Shown: piece after piece, positions 27,681 to 35,105 of the stretch
Numbering within the stretch: the first letter of the stretch is position 1
Layout of the letters: every line of letters begins with the position of its first letter
Assembly: GCA_039995105.1 (NCBI GenBank)
Contig: CP146203.1
Span: forward strand, 3,100,001 to 3,164,000
Source of the DNA: Jonesiaceae bacterium BS-20
GTDB lineage: Bacteria; Actinomycetota; Actinomycetes; Actinomycetales; Cellulomonadaceae
Length of the DNA: 64,000 nucleotides
Reading direction: 5' to 3'
Program-made: the position numbers and the translations under genes
Notes under the pieces: model-generated
The model's database searches: none
The model's input: only the letters and a program-made list of their open reading frames with translations
What the model was told of the DNA's origin: nothing

Positions 27681-28271
27681 ATGACCGGAACAATTAAACG
27701 TGCAATTGCCAAAGCAGGCTGGAAACTTAGCGGCTGGAAGCACGTTTCCACCGTTACGCCCGAGCCCGGTCAGCCAACGCTTTTAATTGGCGCCCCGCAC
27801 ACCTCGAACTGGGACTTCCTGTTCATGCTGGGAATTGTGTGGGATCAAGGTGTCAAGATGAAGTACCTGGGCAAAGACTCTTTATTCAAACCACCATTTG
27901 GGTTTGTCATGCGCTGGTTCGGTGGAATACCGGTCAACCGGGCAAACCCTTACGGCCTAGTTGAGGAGCTGATTGCCCAAACTAAGAAGGACCCTTCCTT
28001 CTCCCTGGTCATTACACCCGAGGGTACCCGCGGCAGTGGCAAGTACTGGAAGTCCGGGTTCTACCGGATTTCCCAGCAGACCGGCATGCCTCTCACACTA
28101 GGTTTTGTGGATAAAGCTACTAAAACCTGCGGCCTCGGAATGACCTACACGCTCACCGGTGATGTTTCCAAAGACATGGATGCCATCAGGGCGTTCTACG
28201 CGGACAAGGGTGGATACCGGCCGGAACTTAAGACTGAGCCACGCCTCAAAGAAGAGGATCGTAACCTTTAG
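27681..28271 (+). CDS. Lysophospholipid acyltransferase family protein (PlsC-like)
   Basis: 196 residues, small for the family. The catalytic HX4D motif is HTSNWD, and the glycerophosphate-binding block is VITPEGTRGSGKYWKSGFY. No membrane helix is obvious, so it is probably peripheral. It transfers an acyl chain to a lysolipid or related acceptor; the acceptor is unknown. It is convergent with the marR gene. Confidence 0.85.
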   Translation: MTGTIKRAIAKAGWKLSGWKHVSTVTPEPGQPTLLIGAPHTSNWDFLFMLGIVWDQGVKMKYLGKDSLFKPPFGFVMRWFGGIPVNRANPYGLVEELIAQTKKDPSFSLVITPEGTRGSGKYWKSGFYRISQQTGMPLTLGFVDKATKTCGLGMTYTLTGDVSKDMDAIRAFYADKGGYRPELKTEPRLKEEDRNL

Positions 28272-28277
28272 GCTCTC

Positions 28278-28315
28278 TACCTAGCGGCTAAGTCAGTACC
28301 TAGCGGCTCAGTCAG
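28278..28315. repeat. Tandem 19-bp direct repeat
   Basis: Two adjacent copies of TACCTAGCGGCTMAGTCAG differ at one base (A/C). They fill the gap between convergent acyltransferase and marR genes, and the second overlaps the marR stop codon. A simple duplication is the likeliest origin. Confidence 0.7.
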
Positions 28316-28779
28316 TTGAGCTGGGGCCTAATGGCGTTGACGGTGCTGAACAGGTTCTTGACCTGGTCGCAATCGAGTGCAGAGAAGACTACTTCCCGTA
28401 CCTGGGCAACATGGATGGGCGCCGAGGCAACGATTTTTTCCCAACCTAGATCGGTGAGCTTGGCATAGGTCTGCCGCTTATCTTTCTCGCCGCGAGTGCG
28501 GGACACAAAGCCAGAGGACTCGAGCCTCTTGGTCACGTGTGACAGACGGGAAAGAGAACCGCTGGTGAGTTGGGCCAGCTGACCCATATTGAGGGTCCAG
28601 TCTTCCTGCTCAGACAGCATTGCAAGAACCATGTACTCGTAAAAGCTTAGGTCGCAGTCCCGTTGCAAACGAGAGTCCAGTGTCGCTGGAAGTCGGACTG
28701 ATAGGTCCACCAGTGCCTTCCAAGCTTCGGTTTCTTCCTCATTCAGCCACTGGGTCTCAGGTGCGTGTGTTTCGGTCAT
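28312..28779 (-). CDS. MarR family transcriptional regulator
   Basis: 155 residues. The winged helix spans LQRDCDLSFYEYMVLAMLSEQ (in part), MGQLAQLTSGSLSRLSHVTKRLESSGFV and the wing RTRGEKDKRQTYAKLTDLG. It resembles MarR proteins such as those of Streptomyces and Corynebacterium that repress nearby genes or their own. A perfect palindrome overlaps its -35 element, indicating autoregulation. The ATG lies 7 nt after a TATACT -10 element, so the mRNA is probably leaderless. Confidence 0.88.
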   Translation of the reverse strand: MTETHAPETQWLNEEETEAWKALVDLSVRLPATLDSRLQRDCDLSFYEYMVLAMLSEQEDWTLNMGQLAQLTSGSLSRLSHVTKRLESSGFVSRTRGEKDKRQTYAKLTDLGWEKIVASAPIHVAQVREVVFSALDCDQVKNLFSTVNAIRPQLN

Positions 28780-28786
28780 AGTTCTC

Positions 28787-28816
28787 AGTATAACCTAGGT
28801 GCTTGAAACTTCAAGC
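28787..28816 (-). promoter_or_regulatory. marR promoter with overlapping palindromic operator
   Basis: On the minus strand TTGAAG (28809-28814) and TATACT (28787-28792) are 16 bp apart, and the ATG begins 7 nt further on. The 16-bp palindrome GCTTGAAACTTCAAGC (28801-28816) covers the -35 box, as expected for a MarR operator. Confidence 0.7.
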
Positions 28817-28822
28817 ATTTTT

Positions 28823-29470
28823 CTAGCGAGATGCGTCATGTACCTTAATCGCGATCTGCACCCGATTATCAACCCCAAATTTGGTGAAGATCCGACTCAC
28901 ATGAGTCTTAACCGTTGGCACACTCATAAAGAGTTTGCTGGCAATTTCCGAGTTCGAAAGACCTAACGCAATTTCCTGAGCAACTTCTAACTCGCGGTCC
29001 GTAAGCTGCTCCAAACAAGTAACTGCCGCGCTGCGCTGGGAGGTGTCCGGGGCATCGGTAATCTTTGCCATGAGTTGGGCAGTCACGGTGGGGGATAGCG
29101 TGGGGTGCCCCTGCGCGGCCAACTCTACGGCCCGAATGAGGTCTGCCGGGGTGGAATCCTTGAGTAAGAATCCGCGAGAACCAGCGCGTAGTGCGCGCAC
29201 TATGAACTCGTCGGTATCAAACGTGGTCAGCACAATCACGTTGGCATCCGGAAATTCCGCCAAAATTTCAGTTGTTGCAGACAACCCATCACGCTTGGGC
29301 ATACGAATATCCATCAAAACAACATCGGGTTGCAAAGCCCGGTACTGCTGAATCGCATGCTCACCATCGATGGCTTCCCCAATGATGGTGAACTGCGGGT
29401 GTCCGCCCAAGATCATCTTGAGCCCAGCCCGCACAAGCGCGTCATCGTCCACCACAAGAATATTAATCAT
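28823..29470 (-). CDS. NarL/LuxR family response regulator
   Basis: 215 residues. The receiver domain has the acidic pair VVDDDALVRAGL, phospho-acceptor DVVLMDIRMP, and the conserved Thr/Lys in VLTTFDTDEFI and FLLKDSTPADLI. The C-terminal LuxR helix-turn-helix is LTDRELEVAQEIALGLSNSEIA. I choose ATG 29470, which overlaps the kinase stop as ATGA; ATG 29482 and 29491 are alternatives. It works with the overlapping sensor kinase, and the pair probably controls the divergent ABC exporter. Confidence 0.92.
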   Translation of the reverse strand: MINILVVDDDALVRAGLKMILGGHPQFTIIGEAIDGEHAIQQYRALQPDVVLMDIRMPKRDGLSATTEILAEFPDANVIVLTTFDTDEFIVRALRAGSRGFLLKDSTPADLIRAVELAAQGHPTLSPTVTAQLMAKITDAPDTSQRSAAVTCLEQLTDRELEVAQEIALGLSNSEIASKLFMSVPTVKTHVSRIFTKFGVDNRVQIAIKVHDASR

Positions 29471-30762
29471 CGTGTCTGCCATGGCAACCAAACCTTTACC
29501 TCAAAAAAGTTTTGTGAGGGCGCACCAAATTCAAGGGTGCCCCCGGACGCTCTAATCCGCTCTTGCATCCCCACTAACCCTAAGCCGGAACTGGGCAAGC
29601 AAACTTCCTTAGAAGCCAGCGGGGCAAACCGAACCCCGTTGCGGCATTCGATGAACAGGCCATCGTCCTGATTACCGCTCAGTTTCAACGTCACCAGCGC
29701 GTTGGGTGCATGCTTGCGCGCATTGGTCAGACACTCCTGAAGAACCCGGTAGGCGTTGCGACTAATCGTTTGGTTGAGCTGGTCAAAACTGGCCAGTAGG
29801 TCCTTGGGGGCATGTAGATCGATCCGTGTCCCGGTCAAACGTGAGTCTTGAATGAGCACGTCAAGGTCCGTAAGTGCTGGTTGGGGCAGGTCGGGAGGGG
29901 CGTCTAGCCCGCTGGCTGGATCCCGCAGAACACCTAACACCGTACGCAGTTCCTTAAGCGCCTGATGCGAGTTATCCCGAATAATTTCAGCGGTCTCCGC
30001 AACCTGCTCCGCACTCAAGTCCTTGCGGTAGGACAACGCGCCCGAGTGCAGGGCAACTAAGGAAATGCGGTGCGCAAGCACGTCGTGCATCTCCCGAGCG
30101 ATGCTGGAACGCTCGTTAGCGCGGGCCTGGGCGAAGCGGGCATCGCGAATATCTTCTGCCGCGGCAACGCGCGCTTCGAGCGCGCCAATGGCTTGACGGC
30201 GCCCTCCAATGAACAGACCGATCGCGACCATGATGGTGAAGAACGTGAAGGAACTGATGGTCATCTCAGCGAGGGTGACCTGTTCAAAGGAAATTGTGCT
30301 GACGCCCTGCGCCCAAATGCTAGTGCTAACGGCCTGCATTGCCCATGTAGAGAAGAACCACAACACCGCGGCCGGGATGAGTTCTTTCCAACGGCGCCGG
30401 GTAGCGACCGAGACAAGGGTGAAGGTGATTGCCCCGCTGCCTAGTGAGCTGAAACCAGCAAATGCGCTGACCAGCACAATAGCCAGAAGGGGCTTGCGCC
30501 GGCGCAGGGCCATGGCCAAAAACATGACGGGAGCAAGCGCTAGGTCAATGAAGACAAGAGGGAGCATGCCGGGCCCGCCCGGGCTGTAGTTGAGTAAGCC
30601 CTCCATCTGATAAACGCCCACAACTAGCAGGAACGAGAAGGCACCAGATATGATCGCAACACCGTAGCGCCAAATCTGGCCCCAGACGGTCAACGGTGGC
30701 GGTGGGTAGAGCGGGAGTGGGGTGCGCAATCCGCGCCACCAAGCACTAACTCGTTCCCGCAC
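29467..30762 (-). CDS. Sensor histidine kinase (HisKA_3 type)
   Basis: 431 residues. The N-terminal half has about six membrane helices with short loops (e.g. AIISGAFSFLLVVGVYQ), suggesting intramembrane sensing. The dimerisation helix holds the phosphorylated His in SSIAREMHDVLAHRISLV. A HATPase region (AYRVLQECLTNARKHA; SSGLGLVGMQERIRASGG) ends the protein. It phosphorylates the response regulator encoded by the overlapping gene. The 168-nt gap upstream is shared with the divergent ABC ATPase gene. Confidence 0.92.
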   Translation of the reverse strand: MRERVSAWWRGLRTPLPLYPPPPLTVWGQIWRYGVAIISGAFSFLLVVGVYQMEGLLNYSPGGPGMLPLVFIDLALAPVMFLAMALRRRKPLLAIVLVSAFAGFSSLGSGAITFTLVSVATRRRWKELIPAAVLWFFSTWAMQAVSTSIWAQGVSTISFEQVTLAEMTISSFTFFTIMVAIGLFIGGRRQAIGALEARVAAAEDIRDARFAQARANERSSIAREMHDVLAHRISLVALHSGALSYRKDLSAEQVAETAEIIRDNSHQALKELRTVLGVLRDPASGLDAPPDLPQPALTDLDVLIQDSRLTGTRIDLHAPKDLLASFDQLNQTISRNAYRVLQECLTNARKHAPNALVTLKLSGNQDDGLFIECRNGVRFAPLASKEVCLPSSGLGLVGMQERIRASGGTLEFGAPSQNFFEVKVWLPWQTR

Positions 30763-30930
30763 GTTTCCCCGCTCTCACTTCTCATGACCCAGCATTTGCC
30801 ATCCCCACCCTATCCGTCGCGGGCAAGGGGCCCAATCAGCCTTTGGCATCATTTACCTGCGCCTTAAGCATGACGGCTAAATAGGCTCATGCCTGATCCA
30901 GCAAACTTTCGGTTGCGCAAGGATTGAAGC

Positions 30931-31845
30931 ATGATCACAGTTGACTCAGTCACCAAGCGCTACGGCAACTTCACGGCGCTCAACAACGTAACATTTTCCG
31001 TCAAACCCGGCGCGGTTACGGGCTTCCTTGGCCCCAATGGCGCCGGAAAATCCACCGCCATGCGGATTATCTGCGGCCTCACGCCGCAGGACTCAGGCAC
31101 AGCTTTGATTGGTGGCAAGTCGTTTGGGCAGCTGGCTAACCCCGCAGCCCAGGTTGGAGTGCTTCTCGATGCCTCAGCCCAGCACGCGGGCCGCACCGGC
31201 TTTGAGGTACTTACGCTTCAAGCCATTGCGCTTGGGGTTGCGCGCAGCCAGGTGGGAGAAGTCTTGGAGCTCGTTGGGCTGACGCCCAAAGAGGCGAAAC
31301 GTCAGCTGCGAAACTACTCGTTGGGCATGCGCCAGCGGTTGGGAATTGCATGCGCACTGCTCGGCTCGCCTCAGGTATTGATTTTGGACGAACCGGTCAA
31401 TGGATTGGACCCGCAAGGTATCCGATGGATGCGTAGGCTTCTGCGCAATTTTGCCGATGACGGCGGGACCGTGCTGCTGTCTTCCCACCTATTGCTGGAG
31501 ATGGAAGCGGTTGCTGATGAACTCGTGGTGATTGGCAGTGGCAAGATCGTGGCTCAGGGGCCAAAGGAAGTTCTCCTGGGAAGTTCGCAAACAGCCGTGA
31601 CCAGTTTGGACCAGGTGGGACTGGGATCTTCACTCGAGCGAGCAGGGTTTGAAGTGCACTATGCGGGCGCAGGCGAGGGTAATCAGTCCGTCCCAGAACT
31701 GCTCACCTCCGCAACCGCGGAGCAGGTGGGACAGATTGCGCTCACAAACTCGGTAGTGCTGACGGGGCTGGCCCCGGCTAAAAATGGTGGGCTTGAAGAC
31801 CTGTTCTTCAACCTGACCCAAGGTAGTGATCGCGATGGAATCTAA
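30931..31845 (+). CDS. ABC transporter ATP-binding protein
   Basis: 304 residues, an ABC-2/DrrA-like ATPase. Walker A is GPNGAGKST, the signature is NYSLGMRQRLGIA, and Walker B is VLILDEPVNGLDPQG, followed by the switch SSHLLLEME. A C-terminal region of ~80 residues (EVHYAGAGEGNQSVPEL..) is typical of drug or peptide exporters. AAGGA lies ~7 nt before ATG 30931. It pairs with the permease downstream and probably exports an antimicrobial or lipid sensed by the divergent two-component system. Confidence 0.93.
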   Translation: MITVDSVTKRYGNFTALNNVTFSVKPGAVTGFLGPNGAGKSTAMRIICGLTPQDSGTALIGGKSFGQLANPAAQVGVLLDASAQHAGRTGFEVLTLQAIALGVARSQVGEVLELVGLTPKEAKRQLRNYSLGMRQRLGIACALLGSPQVLILDEPVNGLDPQGIRWMRRLLRNFADDGGTVLLSSHLLLEMEAVADELVVIGSGKIVAQGPKEVLLGSSQTAVTSLDQVGLGSSLERAGFEVHYAGAGEGNQSVPELLTSATAEQVGQIALTNSVVLTGLAPAKNGGLEDLFFNLTQGSDRDGI

Positions 31846-31969
31846 GCCCCTGAACCGGTTTGGTTCTCAGCTGTATGCCGGCTTTGAACCCTGCGCACCG
31901 TGGGCTGCCAGTAACCCGTCCCTAACCACCCCGTCTGTGAATCAAACTGAGCGCGAGGCAAACAAATGA
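31835..31969 (+). CDS. Possible 44-residue overlapping small ORF
   Basis: An ATG at 31835, inside the last codons of the ATPase gene, opens a 44-codon frame beginning MESKPLNRFG and ending ..REANK. It stops with a TGA that overlaps the permease ATG as ATGA. It thus bridges exactly the two genes and could couple their translation. Composition is unremarkable and I recognise no family. It could be chance; the double overlap is the only support. Confidence 0.3.
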   Translation: MESKPLNRFGSQLYAGFEPCAPWAASNPSLTTPSVNQTEREANK

Positions 31970-32805
31970 GCAACATCAACTCTTCCGTTGTACCCGGTAA
32001 CCAAATGTCCACTCAACTGGGCCGGGCAGGTGGACCCGGCGCGGGCATCGGGAATGCTATTGGCACAAAGCCCGGTATCCCATTTGCGCGATTGTTTCAC
32101 GTGGAACTTCGCAAGCAGGTCGACACCCGAGCGTCGCTCGCACTCATTGCCATCATTGTGGTGGGCATGCTGGGGTTCACCGCAATTGAACTGTTTATTG
32201 ATAGTCAAGGCCCCAAGAGCTTTGCCACCTTCCAAGAGGTGACGCTCATGCCGCTCTTGATGTTCTTGCCTGTCATCGCGATCCTAGCGGTCACCTCGGA
32301 ATGGTCCCAGCGCACCGCGCTTGTCACGTTCGTGTGGGAGCCGCGACGGGGCCGGGTCATTGCCGCAAAGTTTGCGTCCGCTTTTCTACTAGCGGCTCTT
32401 GGCGCGATTTTGGCGCTAGGTATTGCCGCGCTGGGAACTGCGCTCGCGGGGGCACTCGGAGCAGACGTTAGCTGGGCTTTTGCGCCGAGCAAGCTGGCCG
32501 GACTGTTGACCACGCTGGTCTTGGTGGTTGCCCAGGGAATCGCCTTTGGTCTGCTGATCCAGAACACCCCGGGCGCGATCGTTGCCTATTTTGTGCTGCC
32601 TACGGTGATGACCATGCTGTCTACGCTGGTGAGCTGGATTGGTAAGTACTCTGACTGGATCGACCTGACCTTCGCAACCATGGGAGTGAGCAGCGGCGAA
32701 TTTACCGGCGCCACAATCAGCCGTGCCGCCGTCGCAGTTTCCATCTGGATCATCCTGCCGGGAGTACTGGGACTGATCCGGATGTGGCGACGCGAAATCA
32801 AGTAG
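31966..32805 (+). CDS. ABC-2 type transporter permease
   Basis: 279 residues with six predicted helices (ASLALIAIIVVGMLGFTAIEL; LMPLLMFLPVIAILAV; FASAFLLAALGAILALGIAAL; GLLTTLVLVVAQGIAFGLLI; others to the C terminus). A ~45-residue Gly/Pro-rich cytoplasmic start precedes helix 1. The motif EWSQRTALVTFVWEPRRGRVIAAK is typical of actinobacterial ABC-2 permeases. It forms the membrane part of the exporter with the ATPase 120 nt upstream. Confidence 0.88.
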   Translation: MSNINSSVVPGNQMSTQLGRAGGPGAGIGNAIGTKPGIPFARLFHVELRKQVDTRASLALIAIIVVGMLGFTAIELFIDSQGPKSFATFQEVTLMPLLMFLPVIAILAVTSEWSQRTALVTFVWEPRRGRVIAAKFASAFLLAALGAILALGIAALGTALAGALGADVSWAFAPSKLAGLLTTLVLVVAQGIAFGLLIQNTPGAIVAYFVLPTVMTMLSTLVSWIGKYSDWIDLTFATMGVSSGEFTGATISRAAVAVSIWIILPGVLGLIRMWRREIK

Positions 32806-32862
32806 CGCGTCAAGCGGCCACTTGAGAGTGCGAACCTGCGCAACGGGTCTACTGTGGACCTT

Positions 32863-34230
32863 ATGCACCAAGCAGTAACTCGCATGAGGACGATTGCCGC
32901 GGCCCTGTTGCCCCGCCACCCAGCTCAGGCGATAGCCACGGGATTTGGTCTAGCTATTGCCCTCGGCACGGCCGCGCTCATGCTGCCCGTTGCCAAGGTT
33001 GGGCCCGGTGGGGCGGGGTTTATGGAAGCCCTGTTTACCGCGACGTCGGCGGTGTGCGTGACGGGCCTGGCAACGGTCGATACCGCTTTGTATTGGACGC
33101 CGCTTGGCCACGCGGTCATTTTGGTTTTGATCCAACTTGGCGGCTTTGGAATCATGGCCTTTGCCACCCTGCTGGGGGTCCTCATGGCCCGGCGGTTGGG
33201 GCTAAGGTCCAAGATGCAAGCGGCCGCAGAGACCAAGAGCACGGGCTTTGGTGACCTCAAGTCCATGCTCATGGGTATCCTGCGCATCACGGTGCTGGTC
33301 GAACTCGCGGTAGCTATTGTATTAGCACTGCGATTTGGTATTGGCTACGGCTACTCGGTAGGGCAGGCAGCTTGGCTGGGCATCTTCCATTCGGTCTCCG
33401 GTTTCAACAACGCCGGGTTTGCACTCTTCAGGGGCAACCTCGTGGACTTTGTTACGGACCCGTGGATTTGCTTGCCCATCGCCGCCGCGATTATTGTGGG
33501 CGGCCTAGGCTTTCCGGTTCTCTTTGAACTGGGCCGCCACTTCCGTAAGCCCCTGCACTGGTCCATGAACTCCAAACTGGTCCTCAGCGGCACGGGCATA
33601 CTGTTAGCCGTGGGCACTATCTTTATTAGCGCGCTCGAATGGGAAAACCCAAACACTCTTGGGCCCCTATCAACCGGCGGCAAGATGCTCGCCGGATTTT
33701 TTCAGTCGGTTGTTACCCGAACCGCTGGATTCAACTCCGTGGAGTTTGCACACATGGACCCGGCCACCTGGCTGGGCATAGACGTCCTGATGTTCATTGG
33801 TGGTGGGCCTGCAGGAACAGCGGGCGGTCTGAAGATCACCACGTTTGGGGTCCTGTTCTTTATCCTTTTGACGGAGATCCAAGGTGGCACCGCGGTAAAC
33901 GTCTTTGGGAAACGGCTCCCAAGGTCCGTGCACCGTCAGGCCATCACGATTGTTCTGTTGGCGGTTGCCCTGATCATTGGGTCCACCATGGCGCTCATGC
34001 TCATGACTGATTTCAGTTTTGATCAGCTCTTCTTTGAGACCATTTCCGCGTTCGCAACCGTAGGCCTCTCAACCGGGATTACTGGTTCCTTGCCCACCGG
34101 TGGCCAGTTACTCGTAGTTTTCCTCATGTTTGTAGGCCGGTTGGGCCCGGTCACACTGGCATCGGCGTTGGCCTTGCGATCCCGCACCCTGTTGTATGAA
34201 TTCCCGAAAGAGAGGCCCCTCATTGGTTAA
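32863..34230 (+). CDS. ktrB: Potassium uptake protein, KtrB/TrkH family
   Basis: 455 residues from ATG 32863 (GTG 32854 is an in-frame alternative). Four pore-loop units carry the selectivity-filter glycines: SAVCVTGLA, SGFNNAGF, VTRTAGFNS and ATVGLSTGI. A regulatory loop reads GGGPAGTAGGLKITTFG. It forms the K+-conducting (often Na+-coupled) channel-like dimer regulated by the KtrA ring encoded next. No good Shine-Dalgarno is visible; TACTGT 7 nt before the ATG allows a leaderless start. Confidence 0.94.
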   Translation: MHQAVTRMRTIAAALLPRHPAQAIATGFGLAIALGTAALMLPVAKVGPGGAGFMEALFTATSAVCVTGLATVDTALYWTPLGHAVILVLIQLGGFGIMAFATLLGVLMARRLGLRSKMQAAAETKSTGFGDLKSMLMGILRITVLVELAVAIVLALRFGIGYGYSVGQAAWLGIFHSVSGFNNAGFALFRGNLVDFVTDPWICLPIAAAIIVGGLGFPVLFELGRHFRKPLHWSMNSKLVLSGTGILLAVGTIFISALEWENPNTLGPLSTGGKMLAGFFQSVVTRTAGFNSVEFAHMDPATWLGIDVLMFIGGGPAGTAGGLKITTFGVLFFILLTEIQGGTAVNVFGKRLPRSVHRQAITIVLLAVALIIGSTMALMLMTDFSFDQLFFETISAFATVGLSTGITGSLPTGGQLLVVFLMFVGRLGPVTLASALALRSRTLLYEFPKERPLIG

Positions 34231-34921
34231 GCTCCCGCTCCTGAGTTCCAAGCATTTGGAACGTATTGCCGAGGCTAACTCGGTGGTAGTTATTGGTCTA
34301 GGCCGCTTTGGTGGCTCGCTCGCGCTTGAGCTTGCTGCGGCGGGAACCGAGGTCCTTGGGATAGATATGGACGAGGATATTGTCCAGTCCTTCAACGGGC
34401 GCCTCACGCATGTAGTACGCGCGGATTCAACCAAAGAAGAAGCTCTGCGCCAGCTCTCGGTTCATGAGTTTGACCGAGCAGTGGTGGGGATTGGTGGCGA
34501 CCTTGAGGCCAGCATCCTAACCACCTCTGCCTTATTGCGCTTCAAGAAACCCACCATCTGGGCCAAAGCGGTGAGCATTCCTCACGGGCAGATCCTAGAG
34601 CAGTTGGGAGTCGAGCACGTGATTCACCCCGAGCAAGACATGGGGCGAAGGGTTGCCCACTTAGTGCGCGGGGCAATGCTTGACTATGTCGAATTTGAGG
34701 ATGGCTTTGCCATGGTCAAGGCCCGACCGCCTATGGAGGTAGTGGGGCGACCGCTTGGGGAAACTGGCATGCGCCCTAAACACCACGTCACCATTGTTGC
34801 GGTGAAACGCAAGAATGGCGCTTGGCAGCACACAACCGCGCAAACCGTGTTGGAACCGGATGACGAGATCATTGTTGCGGGGGAGACTTCTGCTGCAGAA
34901 CGCTTTGCTTCCTTACTTTAG
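34223..34921 (+). CDS. ktrA: Potassium uptake regulator, KtrA/TrkA family
   Basis: 232 residues. The RCK-N Rossmann fold starts SVVVIGLGRFGGSLALELA with acidic GIDMDEDIVQ for nucleotide binding. The RCK-C part holds GRPLGETGMRPKHHVTIVAV. It gates KtrB in response to ATP/ADP or c-di-AMP. I select TTG 34223, which overlaps the ktrB stop and has AGAGG seven bases upstream. The ATG at 34196 lies inside ktrB and has no ribosome site. Confidence 0.92.
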   Translation: MVKLPLLSSKHLERIAEANSVVVIGLGRFGGSLALELAAAGTEVLGIDMDEDIVQSFNGRLTHVVRADSTKEEALRQLSVHEFDRAVVGIGGDLEASILTTSALLRFKKPTIWAKAVSIPHGQILEQLGVEHVIHPEQDMGRRVAHLVRGAMLDYVEFEDGFAMVKARPPMEVVGRPLGETGMRPKHHVTIVAVKRKNGAWQHTTAQTVLEPDDEIIVAGETSAAERFASLL

Positions 34922-34973
34922 TCAGTTAAAAAAGGGGTTAGATCCTCGTGGCGGGCAGCTACCGTAGACAAAG

Positions 34974-35019
34974 TCAGGTGGGGTGTACACAGTCCTCAGA
35001 CTGTGTACACCCCACCTGA
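34974..35019. terminator. 21-bp perfect hairpin between ktrA and the VaFE gene
   Basis: TCAGGTGGGGTGTACACAGT (from 34974) pairs perfectly with its complement (to 35019) around a 4-nt CTCA loop, giving 21 bp. It sits between convergent genes and can end transcription from both sides. No T-run follows. Confidence 0.75.
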
Positions 35020-35105
35020 TGTGTTGCCCAAGTAAGGGGAGAGATCTTGGGCGGTTAAGAAACTAGGACCCTAGATGGTCCCAGTTCCCTGCTACAGCAG
35101 ACCGA

